Assembly: GCA_030148025.1 (NCBI GenBank)
Contig: JASBUG010000043.1
Span: 1 to 64,000, forward strand
Length of the DNA stretch: 64,000 nt
Direction: 5' to 3'
Source of the DNA: Flavobacteriaceae bacterium
GTDB taxonomy: Bacteria > Bacteroidota > Bacteroidia > Flavobacteriales > Flavobacteriaceae
Shown: one piece after another, positions 9,383-23,957 of the stretch
Layout: each line of letters opens with the position of its first letter
Position numbering within the stretch: position 1 is the first letter of the stretch
Notes under the pieces: model-generated
Database searches by the model: none
Told to the model about the DNA's origin: nothing
What the model saw: the letters and a program-made list of their open reading frames with translations, nothing else
Made by a program: the position numbers and the translations under genes

Positions 9383-11104
9383 TTAGTTTTCGTAAACAAT
9401 TGTTCCATTTACCATTGTTTTTAAAATGTTTCCATTCAGCAACTCAGATGGATTTGTAATTCCTTCATTTAAAACATCTATATCCATAAAGGTTAAATCG
9501 GCCCACTTTCCTACTTCAATAGACCCTGTTAGTTGTTCTTGTTTTGCTGAATAGGCTCCCCAAATAGTATAGGCTCGAAGTGATTCTTCTGGTGTAAGTG
9601 CTTGCTCAGGAAACCATGATTTTTCATCATTTCGTTTTTTTCTGGTTATTGCACAATGCATCCCGTAAAAAAAGTCTGGATCTGTTCCAGCTAGATCGGA
9701 ATTAAAAATAATGGCCGTACCTTGTTCTCTTAACGTTCTCCAAGCATAACCACCCTTTATACGTTCTTTTCCTACTCTATCAATTGCCCATGGCATATCT
9801 TCTACTGCATGAGCAGGTTCCATTGAGGCTATGACATTCAACTCAGAAAACCTTGAAAAATCATCTGGGTGTACAATTTGCACATGCTCTATACGGTGAC
9901 GTAATGCTTTTGACTTTGGATTTTTATCATAATATGCTTCATAAAAATCTAACACATCTCTATTAGCTTTATCTCCAATAGCGTGAATGGCTAATTGAAA
10001 TCCAGCATCCAATACTTTTTCAACCACATCGGGATGGAACCCATATTCTACACCACAAACACCAGTATGACCGTCCATATCTTCATAATCATCTAAAAAT
10101 TTTGCGCCACGAGATCCTAATGAACCATCATAATAAGCCTTAAAGGTTCTTACCTGAAAAAAGGAAGTATCTTGCTCAGTAGGTCCTTTTTCAATCCATT
10201 CATTTACCAGCTCTTTATTTGGCTCGGTAGTAGCAATAAATGCATGCACACGAATAGGAAGTTCATTTTTAGCATGTAAGCTTTCATAAGCTCCCATATA
10301 ATTTTTACGTACACCTGCATGATGGGTGGTTGTAAATCCTAGACTCGCTAACTCGTTTAACCCATATTTTAAAATACGTTCTTTTTGTTTACTTGTCCTT
10401 TCAGGAACTTTAGAATTCAATAGTCCTCTTGCATTATTAAGCAACACATACTTAAGGTTGCCTTCTTCATCTTTAAGTATCTCTCCACCATCTGGCACTT
10501 GGGTATTTACAGTAATGCCTGCTTTTTCAAAAGCAAGCTTATTGGCCATGGTCCCAAAACCTCTTAAGCCATAAAGTATTACAGGATGATCTGGCACTTT
10601 TTTACTTAGTTCAACCATATCAGGATAATTATTTGCAAATTTCCCTTCATCCCAACCAGACGAAACAATCCATTCGCCTTTTGGCACTTCCAGTGATCGT
10701 TTATATAATGTTTCTATAATGTCTTCTCCAGTAAGATCTCTTAAGTTTATATTTTCTTTTTGCTCTCCAATTTCTTGAATATGCCCATGAGACTCAATAA
10801 GCCCTGGAACAATCACAGCTTGGTTCGCATCAATATGAGTTGTACTTTCACCTATAAGCTTCTCTATGCTTTCATTAGAGCCAACTTCTAAAATCAAACC
10901 ATTTTTAATAGCAATCGCTTCGGCATCAAAACTCCATTTACCATCTTTATATGGTGCATTAATAGCTGGTACACCATTAATCGCTGGGTCGTCCCAATTT
11001 AGAGTGTAAACTCTTGCATTGGTTATAACCATATCTGCTTTCTCCACATTCTTTTGACAAGATGCTACTAGCAAAATAAATACGAGGTAAAAACTGTTTC
11101 GCAT
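9383..11104 (-). CDS. YtcJ-like amidohydrolase lipoprotein (amidohydrolase family 3), copy 2
   Basis: A 573-residue metal-dependent hydrolase. The N-terminus is a lipoprotein signal with lipobox LVASC (Cys about 16), so it is probably membrane-anchored. Metal-binding motifs typical of amidohydrolase family 3 follow: HGH in LIESHGHIQEIGE, HAIGDKANRD, and HRIEHVQIVHPDD, with GTDPD near the C-terminal end of the barrel. Family members cleave amide or C-N bonds, but substrate cannot be assigned. It is last in a four-gene operon and is a paralogue of the gene at 14238-15926, with the same domain order. It starts nine bases after the GH2 stop. Confidence 0.88.
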   Translation of the reverse strand: MRNSFYLVFILLVASCQKNVEKADMVITNARVYTLNWDDPAINGVPAINAPYKDGKWSFDAEAIAIKNGLILEVGSNESIEKLIGESTTHIDANQAVIVPGLIESHGHIQEIGEQKENINLRDLTGEDIIETLYKRSLEVPKGEWIVSSGWDEGKFANNYPDMVELSKKVPDHPVILYGLRGFGTMANKLAFEKAGITVNTQVPDGGEILKDEEGNLKYVLLNNARGLLNSKVPERTSKQKERILKYGLNELASLGFTTTHHAGVRKNYMGAYESLHAKNELPIRVHAFIATTEPNKELVNEWIEKGPTEQDTSFFQVRTFKAYYDGSLGSRGAKFLDDYEDMDGHTGVCGVEYGFHPDVVEKVLDAGFQLAIHAIGDKANRDVLDFYEAYYDKNPKSKALRHRIEHVQIVHPDDFSRFSELNVIASMEPAHAVEDMPWAIDRVGKERIKGGYAWRTLREQGTAIIFNSDLAGTDPDFFYGMHCAITRKKRNDEKSWFPEQALTPEESLRAYTIWGAYSAKQEQLTGSIEVGKWADLTFMDIDVLNEGITNPSELLNGNILKTMVNGTIVYEN

Positions 11105-11113
11105 ATCTTAAAT

Positions 11114-15922
<4,809 letters not shown>

Positions 15923-15926
<4 letters not shown>

Positions 15927-16687
15927 TCTTCTGTGCATTTTACACAACGAAATCCATCACTAGCATTATCATTATGATAAATAGAAGCATAACCATTATA
16001 ATCGACTCTAAGTTTTTTTGGATCGTCATTATACCAAGCTCCGCCTTTCATAATAATTAGATTTTTATCCTTGTCACCAAAAGTCGATGTCCATTCCCAA
16101 AGGTTTCCTGCCATATCTGTAACACCATCTCTGCTAATTGCAAATTGGCCAACTTCGCAAGTACCATTTCCTGTATCTGTTTTACCATCATATCTCATCC
16201 AGCATGTATTTTCTTTAGTAGGTAAAGTGTTCCCCCAAGGATATATTCTACCTTCTTCACGACCTCTTGCAACCCACTCCCATTCTAAGGCTGTTGGCAA
16301 ACGCTTATTTAGCCATTGGCAGTAGGTTTTAGCATTAAACCAGTTAATTTCATTAATTGGTCTATTTTTATTTCCTCTTCGGTTAAAAGTTGCGGCCCAA
16401 TTACCATTGTCTGGCAATGGTGGGCAAACTCCAGCTTTTACACAAGCTTCATATTGTTTAACAGTCACTAAGGTTTTGTCCATAACAAAGTCTTTAACAA
16501 CTTCTCCTTTGAACGTTCCTCCTTTAATGAATACCCCTTCAGAAAGAATTTTTAATTTTTCGTAATCTTTGGTGAATTTTACTTTGGCTGCCTTAGAATC
16601 AGGATCTAATTTTTGAGCGTCATCCTGAAAACTGTAAGAGAACTGACAAGACATTAGTAATACTAATATCACTAGTTTTAGTTGCAT
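15923..16687 (-). CDS. SUMF1/FGE-fold exported protein, probably not a formylglycine-generating enzyme
   Basis: A 254-residue exported protein with a signal peptide (residues 1-19, ending SYSFQ). The rest has FGE/SUMF1-fold hallmarks: MDKTLVTVKQYEACV, RPINEINWFNAKTYCQWLNKRLPTALEWEW, YPWGN, DMAGNLWEWT and GGAWYND, ending in DGFRC. True FGEs carry a pair of Cys in the RxxxxC-type segment after the GGSW box. Here that stretch (KKLRVDYNGYASIYHNDN) has no Cys, so copper-dependent oxidation of sulfatases is unlikely. The fold is also used as a ligand-binding or other catalytic module. It is the first gene of the operon and overlaps the next by four bases. Confidence 0.82.
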
Positions 16688-16830
16688 ATTGATTAATTTT
16701 TTAAAGAGAGTTTTTGTATGTCGCTTATAATTAAACGATTACGTTTTGAAAATTACTGTTTTAATAAGCTTTAAAACAATCTATTATTATCTGATAGTGA
16801 TACTAAATTATCCTATTTTTTAACAAAATT

Positions 16831-17289
16831 TTATGATCTAGGTTTATTTAAGCCTCTATCATATAAAACAATGCTTCCGGCTACTGATACATTGAGGCTC
16901 ATTTCGGATTTAAACTTTACTAAGAAATGTGATTTTTCAATAGCTTTTTTTGAAAGACCATGGTCTTCTGCCCCCAATAAATAGACACATCGTCTGGGAT
17001 GGTGAAAGGTTTCTAAATCGTCAGCATTATCTGTTAATTCAACTCCAACTATTCGTGCGCCTTTTGGTAAGTTTTTATAAAAATCTTCAAACGTATCATA
17101 ATGAAAATAAGGCATTGCTTTTACAGCATTATGTGTATCGCTAGCTTGTTTTGCATAACGATTTCCAATGGTAAAAATAAAACTTGCTCCAAGGTTTTGA
17201 GCTGAACGCCAAAGCACTCCTAAATTTTCAGGAGTTTTTCCATTTTGGATGCCTATTCCAAAATATTCGTTTTTGAAGTTATCTATCAT
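16831..17289 (-). CDS. TrmH/SpoU-family RNA 2'-O-methyltransferase
   Basis: A 152-residue single-domain SPOUT methyltransferase. The start is the ATG at 17289 (MIDNFKNEYF); a TTG nine bases earlier extends the frame but is less likely. Motifs typical of the family are NLGVLWRSAQNLGA (motif 1), YLLGAEDHGLS (motif 2) and LNVSVAGSIVLYD (motif 3), which form the knotted SAM-binding site. It lacks an RNA-binding extension, as in TrmL-size proteins. The target is probably a tRNA or rRNA ribose; the specific nucleotide cannot be told. It stands alone on the minus strand. The spacer 16688-16830 shows no clear signal. Confidence 0.9.
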   Translation of the reverse strand: MIDNFKNEYFGIGIQNGKTPENLGVLWRSAQNLGASFIFTIGNRYAKQASDTHNAVKAMPYFHYDTFEDFYKNLPKGARIVGVELTDNADDLETFHHPRRCVYLLGAEDHGLSKKAIEKSHFLVKFKSEMSLNVSVAGSIVLYDRGLNKPRS

Positions 17290-17362
17290 GAGAAACAAAA
17301 ATACATATTTGAAAGATTTACTTATCTTCGAAAGATAATCTAATTATCATTAAATCTCATAG

Positions 17363-18163
17363 ATGAACGATTGTAGAATTGTACTGCTCTTTATATGCAG
17401 TTTTTTTCTTTCAAATAATATGTTATCGCAATCTAAGTTGGATAACAGCAGAATTGTGAAAGTACTTACATTTAACATTCTTCATGGAGCTACTACTAAA
17501 GGAGATTTTAATCTAGATGTAATCGCAAAGGTTATTAATGACGTAAGCCCAGATTTTGTGGCACTACAGGAAGTAGACTATAAAACCAATCGCGCCAAAA
17601 AATATGATCTTGTAACTGAACTTGGGTGGCGAACTAAAATGGCTCCAATTTTTGGACGTGCTATGTATTATGATGGTGGCGAATATGGTGAAGGCATCCT
17701 ATCTAAACATACATTCATAAACAGTAGAAATATTGCCTTACCACATCTTCCAGGTGATGAACCTAGAGCCGCATTAGAAATAACTACTGTTTTACCATCA
17801 AAAGATACCATTTCATTTATTGGCACACATTTAGACCATTTAGATGAAGAAGCAAATCGCTTGCTTCAAGCTAATGCTGTCAATAAAGCATTTAGTGCTA
17901 ACCAATACCCAACTATTATTGCTGGAGACCTTAATGCTGAGCCAAATAGTGAAACTATAAACATTCTTAAACGTTTTTGGACACCTTCTTATTCTAAAAA
18001 TAATATTCATCCTACTTATCCATCAGACGACCCAAAGGTTAAAATAGACTATGTAATGTTTTATCCTAAACATAGATGGAAGGTTTTAAAAACTGAAGAG
18101 ATTTGTGATACCATTGCTTCAGATCATTGTGCATATTTAGTTACACTACAATTATTACAATAA
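17363..18163 (+). CDS. Exported endonuclease/exonuclease/phosphatase (EEP) family hydrolase
   Basis: A 266-residue protein with a signal peptide (about residues 1-22, ending NNMLSQ). EEP-fold motifs appear in order: TFNILHGAT, FVALQEVDYKTNR (metal-binding Glu), GTHLDHLDEEAN, IIAGDLNAEPNS (catalytic Asp/Asn), DYVMF and SDHCAYLVTL (catalytic Asp-His). The fold cleaves phosphodiesters or phosphate esters. Relatives in exported form include sphingomyelinase-like and inositol-phosphatase-like enzymes, so substrate is open. It sits alone before the AraC-type regulator with a 57-base spacer. Confidence 0.9.
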   Translation: MNDCRIVLLFICSFFLSNNMLSQSKLDNSRIVKVLTFNILHGATTKGDFNLDVIAKVINDVSPDFVALQEVDYKTNRAKKYDLVTELGWRTKMAPIFGRAMYYDGGEYGEGILSKHTFINSRNIALPHLPGDEPRAALEITTVLPSKDTISFIGTHLDHLDEEANRLLQANAVNKAFSANQYPTIIAGDLNAEPNSETINILKRFWTPSYSKNNIHPTYPSDDPKVKIDYVMFYPKHRWKVLKTEEICDTIASDHCAYLVTLQLLQ

Positions 18164-18220
18164 CTCATTATGATGATCTGTTTTCTAATTAATATTTTAA
18201 TCATTCATTATTAATCTTAG

Positions 18221-19372
18221 ATGCAAAACTTAGCTGATATTGTAACCTTATCTGGAATTGCTTTAGCCTTTTTCCTAGCCTTACTGGTACTAAATAAAAA
18301 AAGAAAAGTACAAGCAGATTTTATTTTAATAGGCTGGTTATTAGTCATGGGACTTCATTTTGCTTATTTCTATATCAGCTTTCATAAATTTTTTGATAAA
18401 AATGTATTTATTCAAACCGTTGGAAGTAGTCTGCCTATTTTTCATGCGCCTTTAATTTACTTATATATTGTTGCCTTATCTAAGAAAGTTGTAAGTCTAA
18501 AAGAGATATTTTTAAGTTCGCTTCCTATTACACTGTATTTAGGAGCGCATTTTTATTTGTTCCATTTTGGTTATTTTAGAGCAGATGGTTTCACAAAATT
18601 TATTAATGACGAAACACCAAAATGGATATTTGGTTTAGGTCCGATAATGATTCTGGTGAATCTATTTTTTGTTATTGTATTACTAAAAGTACTTAACGCT
18701 CACAGAAAACAGATTGATTCCAATTTTTCTTTTCAAAATAAGATCACTCTAAAATGGGTACAATATTGGGTGCTCTCATTTATTGTTAGCGCCATATTAA
18801 TTTCCTTGAGTATTATTTTTTCTGATCTAGGAAAAATAAGTGAAACTTTAGCCTTTACTATAACATCTATGTCGATGTTAATTCAGTTATTAATTATTGC
18901 GCAATTTGGGTTACAACAAACGACCGCCTTTATAAATCAAAATTACTATTCAATAATTGACGAATCTGAGAAATCTAAACAGCAAACTGAAAAAACCGTT
19001 TCTAAATATGCTAAATCTGGTCTTCACGATGAGCAAATAACAACTTTATCTAAAAAACTAAAGAACCTTATGGAAGCTGACAAGCCATTTTTAAACCCTG
19101 AGCTTACGCTTCCAGATCTTGCGAAACTGATCAATATTCCAACGTATCAATTGTCTCAAATAATTAATGATTCTTTGAGTATGAACTTCTTTGATTTTGT
19201 AAATCAATACAGAGTTGAGGAAGTAAAGAAACTACTAAAAGATGCTTCTAAAAACAACTTGACCATACTTGCCGTTGCTTTTGAATCTGGATTTAGCTCA
19301 AAATCTGCCTTTAATAAAGCTTTCAAAAAATTTACAGGAACAACTCCTTCTGCTTTTAAAAAAAGTCATTAA
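18221..19372 (+). CDS. Membrane-spanning AraC-family transcriptional regulator
   Basis: A 383-residue protein in two halves. Residues 1-235 have about seven hydrophobic helices in an even pattern. Residues 270-383 form the AraC DNA-binding domain: NPELTLPDLAKLINIPTYQL gives the first helix-turn-helix and ILAVAFESGFSSKSAFNKAF the second, the most conserved part of AraC proteins, with FTGTTPSAFKK at the end. This 7-TM plus AraC layout is common in Flavobacteriia and implies sensing at the membrane. It precedes a run of six co-oriented small exported or membrane genes, its likeliest targets (inferred from position). Confidence 0.9.
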   Translation: MQNLADIVTLSGIALAFFLALLVLNKKRKVQADFILIGWLLVMGLHFAYFYISFHKFFDKNVFIQTVGSSLPIFHAPLIYLYIVALSKKVVSLKEIFLSSLPITLYLGAHFYLFHFGYFRADGFTKFINDETPKWIFGLGPIMILVNLFFVIVLLKVLNAHRKQIDSNFSFQNKITLKWVQYWVLSFIVSAILISLSIIFSDLGKISETLAFTITSMSMLIQLLIIAQFGLQQTTAFINQNYYSIIDESEKSKQQTEKTVSKYAKSGLHDEQITTLSKKLKNLMEADKPFLNPELTLPDLAKLINIPTYQLSQIINDSLSMNFFDFVNQYRVEEVKKLLKDASKNNLTILAVAFESGFSSKSAFNKAFKKFTGTTPSAFKKSH

Positions 19373-19517
19373 TTACTCCATAATTTCTTTCTAAAAATAC
19401 GTGCGCCCCTATAGGGATAAGCGCAACACATTCTTTCAAGCCCTTTATTTGTTCAAAAAACATCAGGAACGTATTTCCCATCCAATACCTTCCTTTATAA
19501 TTAAAACTAATTAATAA

Positions 19518-20171
19518 ATGGCAACAAACATTAATACCAAACAAAAACTAGGACTGTTTATATTCTTCTTAACAATTATTGTCACTTTTATAATGGGAAG
19601 CATTTATAGTGTAGATGCACACAAAATTTTTAAATCGCATACATTTGAAGAATTGACCGCAAGCGCATGGAATCCTTCTGGTTTTCTCTTCATTATTTGG
19701 TCATTTTCAATACCGCTTTGTGCTCTATTTGCAATGTTAGGAGTTCTTATTTATAGCAAGGTTAAAACAAGAACTGTTATTTTAATGAGTTGCGGTTTGT
19801 TCTTAATATATCTTCTCGTAACTGCTACAATGTTTGGTAATCGCATCCCTATTCTATTTGGTATTGTAGGTACAATTATACTCATCATTTTTTTTGGGAT
19901 TCTTTGGAACTGGAGCAAAAAAAGACCTTTATTAATTGGAAAAGAACAACATGCCGCCGACTTACAATTGATTGGTTATGCATTATTACTAGCCGCCAGT
20001 TGGTTTAGCTGTGGTGAATTTAGTCGCACAGTTTTTAAAGCCCTTGACGGTATGCCTGGAAATCCTTTTTACGTGCAGTTATATATCGCATTATCTTGGT
20101 TATTCTTCTTTCTAAGTAGTTGTGTAAAAGCCAAATCTGTAAAGGAATCTAAATCTCTTACTCAAAATTAG
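19518..20171 (+). CDS. Polytopic membrane protein of unknown function
   Basis: A 217-residue protein with about six transmembrane helices (near residues 10-30, 55-78, 85-105, 108-128, 147-165, 183-200). There is a polar loop after helix 4 (NWSKKRPLLIGKEQH). I do not recognise the family. No catalytic motif stands out. It begins 145 bases after the AraC gene and ends five bases before the next membrane gene, so it probably opens the six-gene run. Confidence 0.72.
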   Translation: MATNINTKQKLGLFIFFLTIIVTFIMGSIYSVDAHKIFKSHTFEELTASAWNPSGFLFIIWSFSIPLCALFAMLGVLIYSKVKTRTVILMSCGLFLIYLLVTATMFGNRIPILFGIVGTIILIIFFGILWNWSKKRPLLIGKEQHAADLQLIGYALLLAASWFSCGEFSRTVFKALDGMPGNPFYVQLYIALSWLFFFLSSCVKAKSVKESKSLTQN

Positions 20172-20176
20172 TCACG

Positions 20177-20971
20177 ATGCATAAGTTTAATCTTTTTTCA
20201 GTTATTTGTTTAGCAGGATGTTCTTGGGCTCTGTTAATGGTAGGACACGAACTCATTGGTCATGGCGGAGCAGTATTTCTGTTTGGTGGAGATGTCGTTT
20301 CAGTTGATGCTATGTATTTAAGCTTTGATTTTGCAGAAGCTACCTTTTGGCAGGACAAAATAATTCGAGCTGCTGGTTCTATAATAAATATCCTGTTTGT
20401 AGTAATTGCCTACAGCCTCTTAACTAGACTGAAACAAAAATCAAGTGCATTAGGACTGTTTTACTGGTTCGTCATTTTAATGAACTGCTTTCAGGCTGGT
20501 AGTTATATTATTTTTGGAAGATTTATTGACTCCGGAATGGACTGGGCTATGTTTTTAAATGGAATGCATCCGCTTTGGTTATGGAAAGTTATGGAATTTG
20601 TTCTAGGAGCAACATTAATTGGATTTGGTATTTACATTGGGCTAAAATATCAATATGCTTTTCTCTCTAATGAAGCAACTATACTAAAACAAAAACTAAA
20701 GTTATTTCTAATACCATTTTTTACAGCCACAATTCTATCTATTTTGGCTTCAGCAGTTATGCCAACAGATGACCGTATACTAATGATTTGGGGGGGATTT
20801 GGAAATTCTTTTATGTTTTTATTTGGGATGTTCATCATGACCTTTATTCCAATTAATAAATCTCATTTAAAACAAGTATCTATATCCAAACCAAATACTT
20901 ATCTTTTATTTTTCTCACTATTAATTATTGGCTTTTACCTTATAGGCATGAGTCCTGGTATAAATTTTTAA
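20177..20971 (+). CDS. Multi-pass membrane protein with an HExxGH motif near its N-terminus
   Basis: A 264-residue protein with about six to seven transmembrane helices. Near the start of the chain, within or just after helix 1, it has H24-E-L-I-G-H29-G (VGHELIGHGG). This is a possible zinc site of HExxGH spacing rather than the usual HExxH; the same spacing occurs in dipeptidyl peptidase III, which is otherwise unrelated and soluble. A later NGMHPLWLWK segment lies between helices. The placement of a metal-like motif in a first membrane helix resembles integral-membrane metalloproteases of the M50 type, but the spacing differs, so protease activity is only a possibility. It lies five bases after the preceding gene. 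Confidence 0.72.
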   Translation: MHKFNLFSVICLAGCSWALLMVGHELIGHGGAVFLFGGDVVSVDAMYLSFDFAEATFWQDKIIRAAGSIINILFVVIAYSLLTRLKQKSSALGLFYWFVILMNCFQAGSYIIFGRFIDSGMDWAMFLNGMHPLWLWKVMEFVLGATLIGFGIYIGLKYQYAFLSNEATILKQKLKLFLIPFFTATILSILASAVMPTDDRILMIWGGFGNSFMFLFGMFIMTFIPINKSHLKQVSISKPNTYLLFFSLLIIGFYLIGMSPGINF

Positions 20972-20991
20972 ACACTTCACCAACATCAGAA

Positions 20992-21900
20992 ATGAAAATC
21001 CAATCCGTCATTTTTTTTATATTAATGATTTCAAGTAAACTATGCTTATCACAAGCAAATAAACACCTAACAGATAGTTTACTTAATTATGGACACTTAA
21101 AAGCACTCATAAAAGATCTTCAAATTAATTACAAAAATGACTCCTTAAACGAAGAAACCACTTACCAATTAGCATCTTCCTACGCACTGGACAAACAAAT
21201 TGACTCTGCCTTTTATTATTTAAACATAGCTACAAAAAATGATAGTTCGGTAAATACACTTAACGATCCAAATTTTTATTATCTGATAAAAGACAAACGC
21301 TGGTCAAACATTGAAAAAGAACTTATAGCAAAAACTGAAGCCAAATTTGGAATCTATAAAAATCTCGAATTCGCCAAAGCACTTTGGGATTTACGAATTA
21401 AAGATCAGGCTTTTTATTATCATATAAAAGTTGCCACCAAATATCACAATTGGGATTCACCTGTAAGTCATGCTCTTTGGGATTTAAAATATAAAATCAA
21501 TGAGGAAGCAGTTGCTGACTTAGAACTGCTTATTGCGCGATACGGATGGCCAAAAAAATCAGAAGTAAAAGGTTTAGCAGCCCAGGCTGCCTTTTTAGTT
21601 ATTCAACATGCCGACTTAGAAAAACAAAAAACATATTTACCTATGATTAAAGCAGCTGCAAACAAAAATGAAGCCAGCTGGTCATCATTGGCATTGATGA
21701 TAGATCGTGTAAATATCAGAGAAGGAAAGTCACAAATTTATGGCACCCAATTCCACAAAAACGAAAGCAATGAATGGGTTATTACTAATTTAAGAGAACC
21801 TGAATATGTAAATAAACGCCGAAAAAAAGTTGGTTTACCTCCAATTGAGGACATGGCAAAACAATACAATATTAAGTGGTCAGTAAAACAAAAAGATTAA
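20992..21900 (+). CDS. Exported DUF6624-like protein with helical repeats
   Basis: A 302-residue protein with a signal peptide (about residues 1-21, ending KLCLSQ). Residues 25-120 look like TPR-type helices, with the short repeat SAFYYLN. Residues 110-290 match my memory of the DUF6624 pattern, with the hallmark AAFLVIQHAD about residue 205 and SQIYGTQFH near 260. Function of that domain is unknown to me. It lies in the AraC-linked run, 20 bases after the HExxGH membrane protein and eight bases before the serine hydrolase start. Confidence 0.7.
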   Translation: MKIQSVIFFILMISSKLCLSQANKHLTDSLLNYGHLKALIKDLQINYKNDSLNEETTYQLASSYALDKQIDSAFYYLNIATKNDSSVNTLNDPNFYYLIKDKRWSNIEKELIAKTEAKFGIYKNLEFAKALWDLRIKDQAFYYHIKVATKYHNWDSPVSHALWDLKYKINEEAVADLELLIARYGWPKKSEVKGLAAQAAFLVIQHADLEKQKTYLPMIKAAANKNEASWSSLALMIDRVNIREGKSQIYGTQFHKNESNEWVITNLREPEYVNKRRKKVGLPPIEDMAKQYNIKWSVKQKD

Positions 21901-21907
21901 AATGTAG

Positions 21908-23380
21908 ATGAAAAATTTTCTTTTATTCACAATCATTATATCGATAGTTGCTTGTAACAAACCCATAACAATTACTGCTAAAAAGAAACAACTAATTGAA
22001 AAGAGAATTGACAGTATTTATAGCAAATACAACCTTAAAGGAGATTTTATTTTTGCTATTATCGATAAAGATGGATTGCAATTCTCGCATGGAATTTCAA
22101 CAACTAGAAATTGGTCTAACAACGAAGATGTAAACAACCAGCCCTTCTATATTGCCTCTCACACCAAAGCACTAACAGGAACACTTTTAAAACTATTGGA
22201 AAATGATAAAGTAATCGATCTCAATAAATCGATAAACGATTATTTACCCGAACTCCATTTTCAAGAACAAGTCGATAACAGGAACATCTCCATCAAAAAT
22301 CTACTTAGCCATAACAATGGAATTCATGGAGGTTTATCTACATGGAAAACTGCACATTTAGGTTTTAAAGACAATAACGAACTTATCTCCATTTATAATA
22401 CTTATAGTGAAGTGGATTCTGTTCCCGAGTTTAGTTACACTAATCACGGACCTATAATTGCTACTATTATTTCAGAAAAACTAACTGGGAAAAGTTGGAA
22501 GAATCAAATGAAAGAACGCTTATTTTCACCATTGGGAATGCACCAAACCAGTGGTTATTTAGAAGATTTCGATTCTGTTCAAATCTTACCTTCAATTATG
22601 AGTAATGGCGCTAAAATTATTCATCAGGGATTCTTTAAATCTAATAACACTTTGCATTCCTCTGGTGGACTAATAAGTACGGTTAATGATCTTTCAAAAT
22701 GGTTACAATACAACATCAATAAAGGAAAACTAAACGAACAACAAATTTCGCCTGAAGAGACCTTTAACGAACTTCACGAAGTAATAAGCAAACAAAAACG
22801 TAAATACTTTACTTATGATCGCTACGGATATAGTTTAGGATGGGATCTAGCTACTTATAACAAAGACACGCTACTCACAAGGTTTGGAGGTTATGGAGGC
22901 ATAAGTTTCCACCTATCATTTATGCCTTCTAAAAATATAGGAATCATTGCTTTTTCTAATGAAGACCGAGCAATTAGACTTCCTCACCTCATAGCAAACT
23001 ACGCATACAACCTTATACAAGAAAAAGAAAACACTAATAGCTTGTTTACCAAAGAAACTAAAGAGTTATTTAGAATTTTAGAAATTATAGAAACCAAAAA
23101 CAACAACTTTACTAACACTTATAGCACCCTCAATTACAATAACAATCTACCACTTTCAGGAATTTATAAAAACACAGTTGGTTGGCCAGATGTAGAAATA
23201 GTACAAGAAAAAAACAAGTATAAAATGAAATGGGGCAAACTAACAGGAACTATTTATAAATTAGACAGTTTAAAAAATAACTATAATGCTATATTGGGAG
23301 TAAAAAGCAGAACATTTAAGATCTCTAAAAAAGGAGATAGCCTTTTCTCAGGAAACTTGATCTTTTTAAAACAATACTAA
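21908..23380 (+). CDS. Serine hydrolase lipoprotein, beta-lactamase/penicillin-binding fold
   Basis: A 490-residue protein with a lipoprotein signal (lipobox SIVAC, Cys about 16). The catalytic domain covers about 30-350: nucleophile motif SHTK in IASHTKALTG, a Y-x-N motif in FSYTNHGP, and a GGYGG segment where other members have HTG. A small C-terminal beta domain (about 400-490) follows. The family acts as D-Ala-D-Ala peptidases, esterases or amidases. It is a different subtype from the T9SS serine hydrolase at 7280-9175. It belongs to the AraC-linked run. Substrate unknown. Confidence 0.88.
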   Translation: MKNFLLFTIIISIVACNKPITITAKKKQLIEKRIDSIYSKYNLKGDFIFAIIDKDGLQFSHGISTTRNWSNNEDVNNQPFYIASHTKALTGTLLKLLENDKVIDLNKSINDYLPELHFQEQVDNRNISIKNLLSHNNGIHGGLSTWKTAHLGFKDNNELISIYNTYSEVDSVPEFSYTNHGPIIATIISEKLTGKSWKNQMKERLFSPLGMHQTSGYLEDFDSVQILPSIMSNGAKIIHQGFFKSNNTLHSSGGLISTVNDLSKWLQYNINKGKLNEQQISPEETFNELHEVISKQKRKYFTYDRYGYSLGWDLATYNKDTLLTRFGGYGGISFHLSFMPSKNIGIIAFSNEDRAIRLPHLIANYAYNLIQEKENTNSLFTKETKELFRILEIIETKNNNFTNTYSTLNYNNNLPLSGIYKNTVGWPDVEIVQEKNKYKMKWGKLTGTIYKLDSLKNNYNAILGVKSRTFKISKKGDSLFSGNLIFLKQY

Positions 23381-23401
23381 CTTTCAGTAAAATTCAAACT
23401 T

Positions 23402-23953
23402 ATGACAACAGAAGAGCTCAATATTGCTAAACAAAATTATTTTATACAAACAAACGGAGGTATCGCTTTACCTGCAGCTGGTTTTATCTATTGGTTTGCG
23501 CTTGGTATATGCGGCTTTTTTGTTTCACAAAACACCTGGGCTTTAATAGGATTTTTCACAAGCGGAATGATTTTCCCACTAGGGCTATTACTTTCTAAAC
23601 TACTGAAGTCAAACATCATGGCAAAAGGTCCATTAACTTCTTTAGTAATGCCTGCAATGACAGCAATGTTCTTAAGCTGGGGAATGATAATTCCTGGATA
23701 CCTTGCAGATGTTTCTTTAACTCCACTGTTTATAGCAATTGGCATGAGTTTACATTGGCCTGTTATTGGATGGATGTATGGCAGTAAAACTTGTTTGGCG
23801 CATGCAATTTCAAGAGTAGTTTTAGTTACTCTCATCTGGTTTGCACTTCCAGAATATAGATTTACACTTATTCCATTACTGGTTTCACTTATATATCTAA
23901 TTACAATTTTCGGATTAAAAAAAGAAGTTTTAAAAATCAAATCTAATACTTAA
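23402..23953 (+). CDS. DUF7010-like small integral membrane protein
   Basis: A 183-residue protein with about five to six hydrophobic helices covering residues 18-172. The N-terminal segment NYFIQTNGGIALPAAG and the central SLHWPVIGWMYGS motif resemble the DUF7010 family as I remember it. There is no signal peptide and no catalytic signature. A 150-codon open frame on the opposite strand (23488-23940) is a shadow. It is in the AraC-linked run, 21 bases after the serine hydrolase. Confidence 0.72.
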   Translation: MTTEELNIAKQNYFIQTNGGIALPAAGFIYWFALGICGFFVSQNTWALIGFFTSGMIFPLGLLLSKLLKSNIMAKGPLTSLVMPAMTAMFLSWGMIIPGYLADVSLTPLFIAIGMSLHWPVIGWMYGSKTCLAHAISRVVLVTLIWFALPEYRFTLIPLLVSLIYLITIFGLKKEVLKIKSNT

Positions 23954-23957
23954 AAAC

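Noticed and set aside
20177-20971. The HExxGH protein as a dipeptidyl peptidase III
   Set aside because: It is a small polytopic membrane protein with no other similarity to that soluble family; only the metal-motif spacing is shared.
23488-23940. A 150-codon open frame on the minus strand
   Set aside because: It lies fully opposite the DUF7010-like membrane gene, which has a signature sequence and fits the operon spacing; the antisense frame has no recognisable domain.
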